From: Alphaproteobacteria bacterium
GTDB taxonomy: Bacteria; Pseudomonadota; Alphaproteobacteria; Acetobacterales; Acetobacteraceae
Reading direction: 5' to 3'
Assembly (NCBI GenBank): GCA_017307285.1
Contig: JAFKFI010000050.1
Location: forward strand, 23,195-87,194
DNA: 64,000 bases
The notes under the pieces are model-generated. The model did not search any database and had not been told where the DNA came from. It saw only the letters and a program-made list of their open reading frames with translations. Position numbers and translations under genes: made by a program. The stretch's first letter is position 1. Each line of letters begins with the position of its first letter. Below, piece after piece: positions 36,452-45,009 of this stretch.

Positions 36452-36784
36452 GTGACGACGGAAAACGAAATCCTTCTGCATCGTGTTTGCCTCTCTGCAA
36501 AGCGCGCCTTGAGCGGTCAGACGCCCGCGACGCTTCGCGCTTATTCGTTCGCCATCGATCGGGACAGGAAGATCGTTCGTCTACGGGCGCACTTCGCCGA
36601 ATCCCCGTCTGATGACGCGCTGGATCTCATCTCCGTCGTAGACACGGAAATCTTCAGCGACTTTCCGGACCTGTTCGAGACCGAGACCGAGATACAGGTC
36701 TCACCGGCAGGTACCCCGCCGTCGTTCTTGTCAGGCGGCATCGCCTATTTGCGGGAGGGCGAGCCCGGAACGTGCTGCTCGTGA
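36452..36784 (+). CDS. Unknown small protein in the toxin locus, possible second immunity protein
   Basis: A 110-residue acidic protein of mixed alpha/beta composition, with a rather conserved-looking block (DALDLISVVDTEIFSDFPDL) and a Cys-Cys-Ser C-terminus. The start is uncertain: GTG 36452 gives the natural N-terminus MTTENEIL, while TTG 36401 would overlap the previous stop. It ends 12 bases before the convergent mfd gene. I cannot name a family. Gene order (toxin, immunity, small acidic gene) suggests an additional immunity or orphan immunity gene. Confidence 0.6.
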   Translation: MTTENEILLHRVCLSAKRALSGQTPATLRAYSFAIDRDRKIVRLRAHFAESPSDDALDLISVVDTEIFSDFPDLFETETEIQVSPAGTPPSFLSGGIAYLREGEPGTCCS

Positions 36785-36795
36785 TCCGCGGCGCG

Positions 36796-39700
36796 TCACG
36801 CGGCCTTCGCCTGCCCCGCGATCTGCGTCAGGCTGCCGAGGATGTCGCGGGCGAATCTCAGCCGGGTCGCCACATCCATCTCGCGCACCAGCGCCAGCTT
36901 GTGGTCCGGCCGCAGCCGCACCAGCCCGCCCTTGGTGGAGAGCCAGGCGACCAGCCCAGCGGGATTGCGGAACGCATTGCCCCGGAAGCTCAGCACCATG
37001 CCCTTCGGCCCGGCCTCCAGCTTCTCCACCCCGGCCTCGCGGCAGGCGCGCTTGAGGGCGACGACCTGCAGGAGATTGTCCACCTCCCCAGGCAGCTCGC
37101 CGAAGCGGTCGACCAGCTCGGCCGCCATCGCCTCGGTCTCGGCGTCTGACGCAAGCCCACCGATCCGCCGATAGAGCCCGAGCCGCACCGGCAGGTCGCG
37201 CACATAGGCCTCGGGGATCAGCACCGGCAATCCAAGGCTGATATTCGGCGTCCAGTCGCGGTCCTCCGAGCGGCGGCGGCCCTCGCTCGCGCGCAACTCC
37301 GCGACCGCGTCCTCCAGCATCTGTTGGTAGAGCTCGATGCCAACCTCGCGGATGTGGCCCGATTGCTCGTCGCCAAGCAGGTTGCCGGCGCCGCGAATGT
37401 CGAGGTCGTGCGAGGCCAGAGTGAAGCCGGCGCCAAGCGCGTCGAGCGTCTGCATCACCGTGAGCCGCTTCTCGGCGGCGACCGACAGGCGATGGTTCTG
37501 CGGCCAGGTGAGATAGGCGTAGCCGCGCTGCTTGCCGCGTCCCACCCGCCCGCGCAGCTGGTAGAGCTGCCCGAGTCCGAACATGTCGGCGCGGTGGATC
37601 AGCAGAGTGTTCACCGCCGGCATGTCGAGGCCGCTCTCAACGATGTTGGTGGAGAGGAGAATATCGTACTTGCCGTCGCCGAACTCCGTCATCACCCGTT
37701 CGAGCTCGGTCGGCGCCAGCCGCCCATGCGCCTGCGCCATGCGCGCCTCGGGGACGATCTCGCGCAGGCGTTCGGCCATCCGGCCCAGATCCTCGATGCG
37801 CGGCACCACGCAGAAGATCTGTCCGCCGCGGAACCGCTCGCGCTGGATCGCCTCGCGCACCACCACGCTATCGAACGGCATGATGAAGGTGCGCACCGCC
37901 AGCCGATCCACCGGCGGCGTGGCGATCAGGCTCATCTCGCGAACCCCGGTCAGCGCCAGCTGCAAGGTGCGCGGGATCGGCGTCGCGGTCAGCGTCAGCA
38001 CATGCACGTCCGATTTCAGCGCCTTCAGCCGTTCCTTGTGCGCCACGCCGAAATGCTGTTCCTCGTCGACGATCAGCAGGCCGAGATCGGCGAATTCGAT
38101 CGACTTGGCGAGCAGCGCGTGCGTGCCGACGACGATATTGACCGAGCCGTCGGTGAGCCCCCTTCGTACCTCGGCCGCTTCCTTGGCCGAGACCATGCGC
38201 GAGAGCTGCGCCACGCGCACCGGCAAACCGGCGAAGCGCGCCGAGAAAGTGCGGAAATGCTGGCGCGCCAGCAACGTAGTCGGCACCACGACGGCCACCT
38301 GGGCGCCCGACATCGCGGCGATGAAGGCCGCCCGCAGCGCCACCTCGGTCTTGCCGAAGCCAACGTCGCCGCAGATCAGCCGGTCCATCGGCCGGCCTGA
38401 GGCAAGGTCCTCCAGCACATCGGCGATGGCGCGGGACTGGTCCTCGGTCTCGGCGAAGGGGAAGCGAGCGCAGAACTCGTCCCAGCTCCCCTCTGCCGGC
38501 GCCATGCTGGCCGCATCGCGGACGCGCCGCGCGGCGGCAATCCGGATCAGCTCGCCCGCCATGTCGCGGATGCGCTGTTTCATCCGCGCCTTGCGGGTCT
38601 GCCAGCCGGCGCCGCCCAGCTTGTCGAGCGCCACCCCGCCGCCCTCGGAGCCGAAGCGCGACAGCATCTCGATATTCTCAACCGGCAGGAACAGCTTGTC
38701 GTCCCCGTCGTAGAGCAGCCGCAGGCAGTCATGCGGCGCGTCGTTCACCGACAGGGTGACGAGCCCGTCATAGCGGGCAATCCCGTGGTCCTGATGCACC
38801 ACGAGGTCGCCCTCGGCGATCTCGGTGGCCTCCGCGATGAACTGGTCCGCCCGCTTGCGCCGGCGCGGCGGGCGGCTGATGCGCTCGCCGAGCAAATCCT
38901 GCTCGCCCACCAGCGCGATCCGCTCGGCGACGAAGCCGCGCTCGACTCCCAGCGTCACCAGCGAGATCGCGCCCGCCGGCTTGCGCCGTACCGCCGCCCA
39001 GCTGTCCTCCTGGGCGACGTCCTGGAAGCCGTGCTCGCGCAAGAGATGCGCCAGCCGCTCGCGCGAGCCGCGCGTCCAGGCGGCGATCACGAGCCGCCTG
39101 CCCTCGTCCGCCCAACGTGACGCCGCACCGCGCAGCTGGTCGAACACGCTCGTCCCCGGTGCGGCGCTGGCTTGCGCGAAAATCGGCCCCGGCCGTCCGC
39201 CACCCTCCACGCCCACGGCGTCATCCGGCTTGCCGAACGGGCTGAGCGCGAAAAGGGGGCCGCCCGCGAGCATCGCGTCCCAGCCCTTGCGGTCAAGATA
39301 GAGCCTATCGGGCGGCAGCGGCCGATACGGTACCTCGCCTTCGCGCGGCACCGCTTTTCGCGCGGCGTAGTGGTCGGCGATCATCTCGAGCCGCGCCGTC
39401 AGGACTTCCTCGGCCTGATGGTCGAGGCTCACCGAGGCGCCGGGCAGATAGTCGAGCAGCGTCTCCATGCCCTCATGGAACAGCGGCACCCAGTGTTCCA
39501 TACCGGGATGCCGCCGCCCGTCGGAGATCGACTGGTAAATCGGGTCCTCGGCGGCTTTGGGGCCGAACAGCTCGCGCCACTCGGTGCGGAAGCGGCCGAT
39601 CGAGTCCTTGTCGAGCGGCACCTCGGAGACCGGGCGCAGGGTAAGCCGGGTCAGCCGCTCGGCGCTGCGCTGGGTGCCGGGGTCGAAGGCGCGGATGCTC

Positions 39701-40239
39701 TCGACGGTATCGCCGAACAGGTCGAGCCGCACCGGGTCGGGCTCGCCGGCCGGGAAGATGTCGATGATCCCGCCGCGCGTCGCGTATTCGCCGGGCTCCA
39801 TCACGGTGCCGGCGCGGACATAGCCGTTGGCCTCCAGGAATTCTGCCAGCGCCTCGGGCCGCACGGTGCCGTTGACCTTCAGCGCCATACTGGCGCCCTC
39901 GAACGTGCGGCGCGGCGGGATGCGCTGCACCAGGGCGTTCACCGTCGTCAGCACGATGCGCGGCCGGTCGGGCTTTTCCAGGAGACGCGCCAGAGTGGCG
40001 ATGCGCTCGGAAACCAGCGCCGGGTTGGGCGAGACGCGGTCGTAGGGCAGGCAGTCCCAGGCCGGGAAGCGCAGGATTTCCGCCTCGGGCGCGAAGAACG
40101 CCAGCGCCTCGGCGAGCCGCGCCATGCGGGCATCGTCGCGCGTGGCGTGCAGCACTGGGCCGGCGAACTCGGCCCGGCGGCGGGCCAGAAGCAGCGCGTC
40201 GAACCCCTCCGGCGCGCCGTAGAGCGGGACCGCGCTCAT
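36796..40239 (-). CDS. mfd: Transcription-repair coupling factor Mfd
   Basis: A 1147-residue SF2 translocase that removes RNA polymerase stalled at DNA damage and recruits UvrA. In order: N-terminal UvrB-like module, RNA-polymerase-interacting domain (near DLVVHQDHGIARYDG), helicase lobes with Walker A GDVGFGKTEVA, Walker B DEEQHFGV and TATPIPRT, then the TRG motif region and C-terminal domain (VLIPEAYVRDLPVRLGLYRR). ATG 40239 overlaps the sdhE stop by four bases (ATGA), so the two are translationally coupled. Length is normal. Confidence 0.97.
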   Translation of the reverse strand: MSAVPLYGAPEGFDALLLARRRAEFAGPVLHATRDDARMARLAEALAFFAPEAEILRFPAWDCLPYDRVSPNPALVSERIATLARLLEKPDRPRIVLTTVNALVQRIPPRRTFEGASMALKVNGTVRPEALAEFLEANGYVRAGTVMEPGEYATRGGIIDIFPAGEPDPVRLDLFGDTVESIRAFDPGTQRSAERLTRLTLRPVSEVPLDKDSIGRFRTEWRELFGPKAAEDPIYQSISDGRRHPGMEHWVPLFHEGMETLLDYLPGASVSLDHQAEEVLTARLEMIADHYAARKAVPREGEVPYRPLPPDRLYLDRKGWDAMLAGGPLFALSPFGKPDDAVGVEGGGRPGPIFAQASAAPGTSVFDQLRGAASRWADEGRRLVIAAWTRGSRERLAHLLREHGFQDVAQEDSWAAVRRKPAGAISLVTLGVERGFVAERIALVGEQDLLGERISRPPRRRKRADQFIAEATEIAEGDLVVHQDHGIARYDGLVTLSVNDAPHDCLRLLYDGDDKLFLPVENIEMLSRFGSEGGGVALDKLGGAGWQTRKARMKQRIRDMAGELIRIAAARRVRDAASMAPAEGSWDEFCARFPFAETEDQSRAIADVLEDLASGRPMDRLICGDVGFGKTEVALRAAFIAAMSGAQVAVVVPTTLLARQHFRTFSARFAGLPVRVAQLSRMVSAKEAAEVRRGLTDGSVNIVVGTHALLAKSIEFADLGLLIVDEEQHFGVAHKERLKALKSDVHVLTLTATPIPRTLQLALTGVREMSLIATPPVDRLAVRTFIMPFDSVVVREAIQRERFRGGQIFCVVPRIEDLGRMAERLREIVPEARMAQAHGRLAPTELERVMTEFGDGKYDILLSTNIVESGLDMPAVNTLLIHRADMFGLGQLYQLRGRVGRGKQRGYAYLTWPQNHRLSVAAEKRLTVMQTLDALGAGFTLASHDLDIRGAGNLLGDEQSGHIREVGIELYQQMLEDAVAELRASEGRRRSEDRDWTPNISLGLPVLIPEAYVRDLPVRLGLYRRIGGLASDAETEAMAAELVDRFGELPGEVDNLLQVVALKRACREAGVEKLEAGPKGMVLSFRGNAFRNPAGLVAWLSTKGGLVRLRPDHKLALVREMDVATRLRFARDILGSLTQIAGQAKAA

Positions 40240-40508
40240 CGCCCCGCCGCCGCCTGGATGCGCCGCAGCATCGGGCTGTCGAACTCGTCGGGGATGGCCT
40301 CGCGGCCGCACAGCCAGTCGGCGAGCGCCACGTCCGGCAGCTCCAGCACCTCCTCGAGCGCGTCGAGCTCGGCGTCGGTCAGCGTGGCGATCCGGGCGGA
40401 CACGAAGCCGCCGACGAGAAGATCGTTCTCATGCGTGCCGCGATGGGTGGCGCGGAACAACAGGCGGCGTCGCCTCGCGTCTAGCGGGGCGTGTTCTGGC
40501 TTGCTCAT
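40236..40508 (-). CDS. sdhE: FAD assembly factor SdhE (succinate dehydrogenase flavinylation)
   Basis: A 90-residue protein of the SdhE/YgfY/Sdh5 family, which promotes covalent FAD attachment to SdhA. The signature RGTHENDLLVGGF at residues 23-35 corresponds to the family RGxxExD motif, and WLCGREAIP is the conserved C-terminal part. It is followed by mfd with a 4-base overlap and is divergent from recG, an arrangement common in alphaproteobacteria. Cytosolic. Confidence 0.92.
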   Translation of the reverse strand: MSKPEHAPLDARRRRLLFRATHRGTHENDLLVGGFVSARIATLTDAELDALEEVLELPDVALADWLCGREAIPDEFDSPMLRRIQAAAGR

Positions 40509-40541
40509 GGGCGGGGTGTCATATAGCCGCCGGTTCCCCGG

Positions 40542-42638
40542 GTGTCAGCCTTGCAACACGATCCGCTCGCCGCCGTTTTCGCGCCCCTGACCTCGCTCCG
40601 AGGCATAGGCCCGGCCGTGGCGAAGCTCATCGCCCGCGCGGCGGGAGGCGACCGGGTGATCGACCTGTTGTTTCATCTCCCCGAATCCTATCTCGACCGC
40701 CGCGACCGGCCGACCATCGCGCGGGCCGTGCCGGGCCGGATCGCCACCCTCGAGGTGGAGGTGGTGCGCCACGATGCGCCGGCCCGGCCACGCCAGCCGT
40801 GGAAGATCGTGATCCGCGACTCGAGCGGTTTCGCGGAGCTGGTGTTTTTCAAGTTCACCCGCCAAGCCCAGATGCCGCCCGGCACGCGGCTGCTGGTCTC
40901 AGGCAAGCTGGAAAAATTCGGCGACCGGCTGACCATGCCGCATCCCGACCACATGGTCCCCGCCGACCGCCCCGAGCGGCTGCCCGGCCTTGAGCCGGTC
41001 TGGCCGCTGACCGCCGGCCTCTGGCCGCGCCAGGTCGCGACGGCGATGGCCCAGGCGCTCGCCCACGTGCCGGACCTGCCCGAGTGGCACGAGCCGGCCC
41101 TCCTCCGCCGCGAGCGCTGGCCGGGCTTTCGCGCCGCGCTCGGCGCGATCCAGACACCAGCCGAGCCGCCCGGGAATGCAGCGCGACGACGGATCGCGTA
41201 TGATGAGCTGCTCGCCGACCAGGTGGCCCTCGCCCTGGTCCGCGGCAGGGTCCGCGCCCGCCCCGGCAGAGCCCTGATCCGGGCTCAGGAGCGGGAGAAT
41301 ATTACCCGGATCCGGGCTCAAGACCTCACCGATATTGCCCGGATCCGGGCTGGTCACACCCTCACCAACGCCCAGATCCGGGCTCTCGCCGAGATCGAGG
41401 CGGACCTCGCCGCCCCCCGCCGGATGCTCCGGCTGCTGCAAGGCGATGTCGGCTCGGGGAAGACCCTGGTCGCCGTGCTCGCCATGCTCCGCGCCGCCGA
41501 GGCCGGGGCGCAGGCCGCGCTGATGGCGCCGACCGAGGTGCTGGCCAAGCAGCACCATGCCACCCTGTCCCGCCTCTGCCCCGTGCCGGTCGCCCTGCTC
41601 ACCGGCTCGGTGAAGGGCACCGCCCGGGCGCATACCCTGCGCGGGCTCGCCGACGGCTCCATCCCGCTCGTCGTCGGGACGCACGCGTTGTTTCAGGAGG
41701 CGGTGGCCTATCACGACCTCGCCCTGGCGGTGATCGACGAGCAGCATCGCTTCGGCGTGCATCAGCGCGTCATGCTCGGCGACAAGGGCGAGCGCACTGA
41801 CGTCCTCGTGATGACCGCGACGCCGATCCCACGCACCATTCTGCTCACGGAATGGGGCGAGATGGATGTGAGCCGCCTCGACGAGAAGCCGCCCGGCCGT
41901 CAGCCGATCCGCACCACGCTGCACTCGCTCGCCACCTTGCCCGACGTGCTCGACGCACTCGCTCGCAAGCTGGACGAGGGCGGGCAAATCTATTGGGTTT
42001 GCCCGATGGTGGCCGAGAGCGAGTTGTTGGATGTCGCCGCCGCCGAGGCACGCTTTGCCGATCTGCGCGCGCGCTTTGGTACGGCGGTTGGGCTCGCGCA
42101 CGGCCAGCAGGACGCCGCGTTGCGCGACGCGGCTCTCGCCGATTTCGCCGCCGGCCGCACTCGTCTTTTGGTCGCGACCACGGTAATCGAGGTCGGCGTC
42201 GACGTGCCGCAAGCGAGTGTCATGGTGATCGAGCACGCCGAGCGCTTCGGCCTCGCGCAACTGCACCAGCTGCGCGGCCGCGTCGGCCGCGGCGAGGCCG
42301 CGAGTTTCTGTCTGTTGCTGCACGACGACGGCCTCAACGAGACCGCCCGCCGCCGCCTCACATTACTGCGCGACACCGAAGACGGCTTCCTCATCGCCGA
42401 CGAGGATTTCCGCCTGCGCGGCGGCGGCGACCTCATGGGCACCCGCCAATCCGGCGAGCCCGGCTTCCGTTTGGCGCACCCCGTCGAGCACGAGGACTTG
42501 CTCCACATGGCCAACCGCGACGCCGCCCTTTTGCTCCATCGCGACCCGACGCTCACCTCGGTACGTGGCCGCGCTGTGCGGGTGTTATTGAGATTGTTCG
42601 AGCGGAGTGTCGCGATGAAGACGCTGGTTTCGGGGTGA
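40542..42638 (+). CDS. recG: ATP-dependent DNA helicase RecG
   Basis: A 698-residue SF2 branched-DNA translocase that remodels stalled forks and Holliday junctions. The N-terminal wedge (OB) domain covers residues 50-170, Walker A is GDVGSGKTLVA near residue 302, then DEQHRFGV, TATPIPRT and the RGRVGRG motif. The start is GTG 40542, 33 bases from divergent sdhE. Odd feature: between wedge and helicase the usual linker is replaced by 11-residue tandem repeats beginning IRA (residues 246-278), directly before LTNAQ. The frame stays open and all motifs are intact. Confidence 0.96.
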   Translation: MSALQHDPLAAVFAPLTSLRGIGPAVAKLIARAAGGDRVIDLLFHLPESYLDRRDRPTIARAVPGRIATLEVEVVRHDAPARPRQPWKIVIRDSSGFAELVFFKFTRQAQMPPGTRLLVSGKLEKFGDRLTMPHPDHMVPADRPERLPGLEPVWPLTAGLWPRQVATAMAQALAHVPDLPEWHEPALLRRERWPGFRAALGAIQTPAEPPGNAARRRIAYDELLADQVALALVRGRVRARPGRALIRAQERENITRIRAQDLTDIARIRAGHTLTNAQIRALAEIEADLAAPRRMLRLLQGDVGSGKTLVAVLAMLRAAEAGAQAALMAPTEVLAKQHHATLSRLCPVPVALLTGSVKGTARAHTLRGLADGSIPLVVGTHALFQEAVAYHDLALAVIDEQHRFGVHQRVMLGDKGERTDVLVMTATPIPRTILLTEWGEMDVSRLDEKPPGRQPIRTTLHSLATLPDVLDALARKLDEGGQIYWVCPMVAESELLDVAAAEARFADLRARFGTAVGLAHGQQDAALRDAALADFAAGRTRLLVATTVIEVGVDVPQASVMVIEHAERFGLAQLHQLRGRVGRGEAASFCLLLHDDGLNETARRRLTLLRDTEDGFLIADEDFRLRGGGDLMGTRQSGEPGFRLAHPVEHEDLLHMANRDAALLLHRDPTLTSVRGRAVRVLLRLFERSVAMKTLVSG
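41276..41384 (+). repeat. 33-bp in-frame tandem repeat inside recG
   Basis: The 10-base word GATCCGGGCT recurs at 41276, 41309, 41342 and 41375, exactly 33 bases apart. The first two units also match at their ends (ATATTRCCCG). Each unit codes 11 residues starting IRA. The last copy merges into the normal LTNAQIRALAEI segment, suggesting expansion from there. Confidence 0.85.
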
Positions 42639-42650
42639 ACGTCCGCATCC

Positions 42651-42683
42651 TTGACATTTCGCTTCGTCTGGTTACATGTAACC
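42651..42683 (+). promoter_or_regulatory. Promoter with palindromic operator of the MazEF-type operon
   Basis: TTGACA (42651-42656) is followed by the perfect 14-base palindrome GGTTACATGTAACC (42670-42683), which covers the expected -10 region (TACATG, 16-base spacer). The ATG lies 21 bases on, behind AAGGAGG. Autorepression by the antitoxin or complex is the usual arrangement for such loci. Confidence 0.6.
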
Positions 42684-42704
42684 GGCCGGGTTCAAGGAGG
42701 CCAA

Positions 42705-42917
42705 ATGGCTGTTCCGCAGCAGTCGAGAGACAAGGTTCGCCGGCACCGACAGCGCCTGCGCGAGCAAGGCCTCCGCCCGGTCCAGGTCTGGGTGCCCGAC
42801 ACGCGCTCGCCCGATTTCGCCGAGCAGGCCCGCCAACAGTCGGCAGCCGTGGCTCGCAGTGAACACGCGGCCGAGGACCAAGCGTTCGTCGATGCCGTCA
42901 GCGCCGAATGGCCATAA
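42705..42917 (+). CDS. MazE-like antitoxin (DUF3018 type)
   Basis: A 70-residue basic-to-acidic protein: the N-terminus (RDKVRRHRQRLREQGLRPVQVWVPD) resembles the DNA-binding part of antitoxins in this family, and the acidic, Ala-rich C-terminus is the likely toxin-binding tail. The ATG at 42705 follows AAGGAGG. It overlaps the toxin gene by 10 bases, so toxin and antitoxin are translationally coupled. Confidence 0.82.
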   Translation: MAVPQQSRDKVRRHRQRLREQGLRPVQVWVPDTRSPDFAEQARQQSAAVARSEHAAEDQAFVDAVSAEWP

Positions 42918-43237
42918 GCCGGGGTGAGATCTGGTCCGTGTCAGGCGGCGTCTACGCGAGCAAACCCCGCCCCGCGCTCATCCTGCAATCGGACCAGTTC
43001 AGCGAAACCAGCTCGATCACCGTGGCCCCATTCACGACCGATCCGACAGACGCCCCATTGTTTCGGCTCCCGATCCCGGCCGATCCCGAGAACGGTCTGC
43101 GTTCGCCATGCAGCATCATGATCGACAAGGTGACGACGATTTCCCGCAACAATCTCGGCTCGCGCATCGGCCGCTTGGGTGACGACGACGTAGTACGCGT
43201 GAACCGGGCCGTCATCGTCTTCCTTGGGATCGCCTGA
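42908..43237 (+). CDS. MazF/PemK-type endoribonuclease toxin
   Basis: A 109-residue toxin of the PemK/MazF fold. The N-terminal RGEIWSVSGGVYASKPRPALILQSD supplies the conserved Arg and the PRPALI strand; SPCSIMIDKVTTISRNNLG corresponds to the S-x-hydrophobic-x-D-x2-x3 segment with the catalytic Thr/Ser. It cleaves mRNA when freed from the antitoxin encoded just upstream. Intact, with no truncation. Confidence 0.88.
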   Translation: MAISRGEIWSVSGGVYASKPRPALILQSDQFSETSSITVAPFTTDPTDAPLFRLPIPADPENGLRSPCSIMIDKVTTISRNNLGSRIGRLGDDDVVRVNRAVIVFLGIA

Positions 43238-43274
43238 GCGGCGTTTCTTGTGAACGCGCCGGCTTGCGCGACGG

Positions 43275-45005
43275 CTAGTTCCCGGTCGGCAGCGGAAGGC
43301 TGACGCCTTCCTTCTCCAGTTCGTCCCGGACGAACTTGAACCGCTGGTAGTCCGACAACGTGATCGGCCCGCTATACGCCTCGCTCTGCGCCTTGCGCGG
43401 GGGGTATTTCCTGTAAGTCGCCATGAGATCCTTGATCGCCTGGTTGATCGTGACCAGGACCCACGTATGTTCGGTGTAGTTGTTCATGAAAACGTCGTAG
43501 CGTTCCTGTGGGTCCTGCCACAGGTCAAAGACCTGCGGAACCGTCGCGACATATTGCTCCGGCCCCTTCCAGCCGAGGTTTGAATCGACGGCGAGGCCAC
43601 CCGTCTTCACGCCGTCATCGCCACGGATATTGAACAGCGCCTTGTAGTTGCCGACGCGAGCAGCACCCGGAGTGAGCTCGTTCTCGGTGAAGTAGAACCA
43701 CGAATCCCTTGGCGATTTGCCGGTACCGAACAGGACCGGTGTGATGTCGTAGCTGTCGAAGATAATCGGTTTCCCTTCACGGTCATTTTCCGGCAGCTTC
43801 GCTCCGCCGAGCGAGGCGAACGTCGCCATGTAGTCGAGCCCGCCGACGATCTCCGAGTTCTTGCTTCCGGCCTTGATGCCCGGCCCCCAGGCAATGGATG
43901 GAACCCGCGAACCACCCTCGCGGTCCGTCCCCTTCGTGCCACGAAACGGCGTATAGCCGGCGTCCGGGTAGACATCCTGCCAGGCGCCGTTATCGCTGGT
44001 CCAGAAAACATAGGTGTTCTTGTCGAGGCCGAGCGCACGCACCTTGTCCATGATGCGGCCGATGCGCGTGTCGTTCTCGACGACGGAGTCGGCGTATTTG
44101 GATTTCGACATGGATTTGTGGACGAATTCCGGTGCCGGCATGTTCGGCTGGTGCACCTTCATGAAGTTGATGCTCATGAAGAACGGCTGGCCCGACTTGC
44201 CGTTGCGATCGAGATAGTCAATCGCCGCCTTCTCGACATACTCGTCGAAGAACGGGATTCCGACGACACCCTTGTCCGGCGTGTTGACGTATTCGCCGTT
44301 GATCTTGAAGACCTCGCGCGGCGCCTCGCCGGCATTGCCCTCCATCGCGCCCTTCGTCACCTTCTGGAACATCGCCCGCAGCTTCGGGTCCATGTCCGGG
44401 AACCAGTTGGGGTCGCCGTACGTGTAGGCATTGAGGTGATAGAGACCGCAATACTTCATCTCGTCATAGCCCTGCGCGTTCGGCAGCGCGTAATCCGCTT
44501 CGCCGAGATGCCACTTGCCGGTGAAGAAAGTATGATAGCCGGCGGTCTTGAGCACCGATGCCAAGGTCCACTCAGCCGCGGGCAGACCACCGCCTTGCCC
44601 CTGGAAAGCAACCGTCGTCATGCCGCTGCGATTCGGGATGCGCCCCGTCTGCATGGCCGCGCGACCCGGCGTGCAACTCGGTTGCGCGTAGAACGAGGTG
44701 AACATCATGCCTTCCGCCGCCATGCGATCGATGCTCGGCGTCGGCATGCCGCGCGCTTCGCCACCCAGATAGACCCCGGCGTCGCCATAGCCGAAATCGT
44801 CCGACACGATCATGATGATGTTCGGCTTGTTGCCGCTCGCCGCCGTGACCGGCCGGCCGCCGGTCGTCGCTTGGGTCGGCTGAGTAGTCGTCTGCGCGTT
44901 CGCCGGCGCAACGAGGATCGAGGTTGCCGCTGCCGTCGTCGTTCCCAGCAGAACGCCGCGACGGCCGAGACTGCCCTTTTTCCCGCTGTCCCTGGCATCG
45001 TTCAT
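43275..45005 (-). CDS. Arylsulfatase (type I, formylglycine-dependent), exported
   Basis: A 576-residue sulfatase of the alkaline phosphatase superfamily. A Tat-like leader (GRRGVLLGTTTAAATSI) with cleavage near ANA-QT is followed by the metal site Asp69-Asp70 (IVSDDFGYGD) and the sulfatase motif C-T-P-G-R with Cys111, the residue converted to formylglycine. The second signature GYHTFFTGKWHLG follows. It lies 4 bases after the FGE gene on the same strand, so modifying enzyme and substrate are made together. The sulfate ester is not known. It runs convergent to mazF. Confidence 0.93.
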   Translation of the reverse strand: MNDARDSGKKGSLGRRGVLLGTTTAAATSILVAPANAQTTTQPTQATTGGRPVTAASGNKPNIIMIVSDDFGYGDAGVYLGGEARGMPTPSIDRMAAEGMMFTSFYAQPSCTPGRAAMQTGRIPNRSGMTTVAFQGQGGGLPAAEWTLASVLKTAGYHTFFTGKWHLGEADYALPNAQGYDEMKYCGLYHLNAYTYGDPNWFPDMDPKLRAMFQKVTKGAMEGNAGEAPREVFKINGEYVNTPDKGVVGIPFFDEYVEKAAIDYLDRNGKSGQPFFMSINFMKVHQPNMPAPEFVHKSMSKSKYADSVVENDTRIGRIMDKVRALGLDKNTYVFWTSDNGAWQDVYPDAGYTPFRGTKGTDREGGSRVPSIAWGPGIKAGSKNSEIVGGLDYMATFASLGGAKLPENDREGKPIIFDSYDITPVLFGTGKSPRDSWFYFTENELTPGAARVGNYKALFNIRGDDGVKTGGLAVDSNLGWKGPEQYVATVPQVFDLWQDPQERYDVFMNNYTEHTWVLVTINQAIKDLMATYRKYPPRKAQSEAYSGPITLSDYQRFKFVRDELEKEGVSLPLPTGN

Positions 45006-45009
45006 GCGA

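Noticed and set aside
41276..41384. CRISPR-like array (regular 33-base spacing)
   Set aside because: Repeats are only 10 bases, in frame within recG, and the intervening sequences are related to each other.
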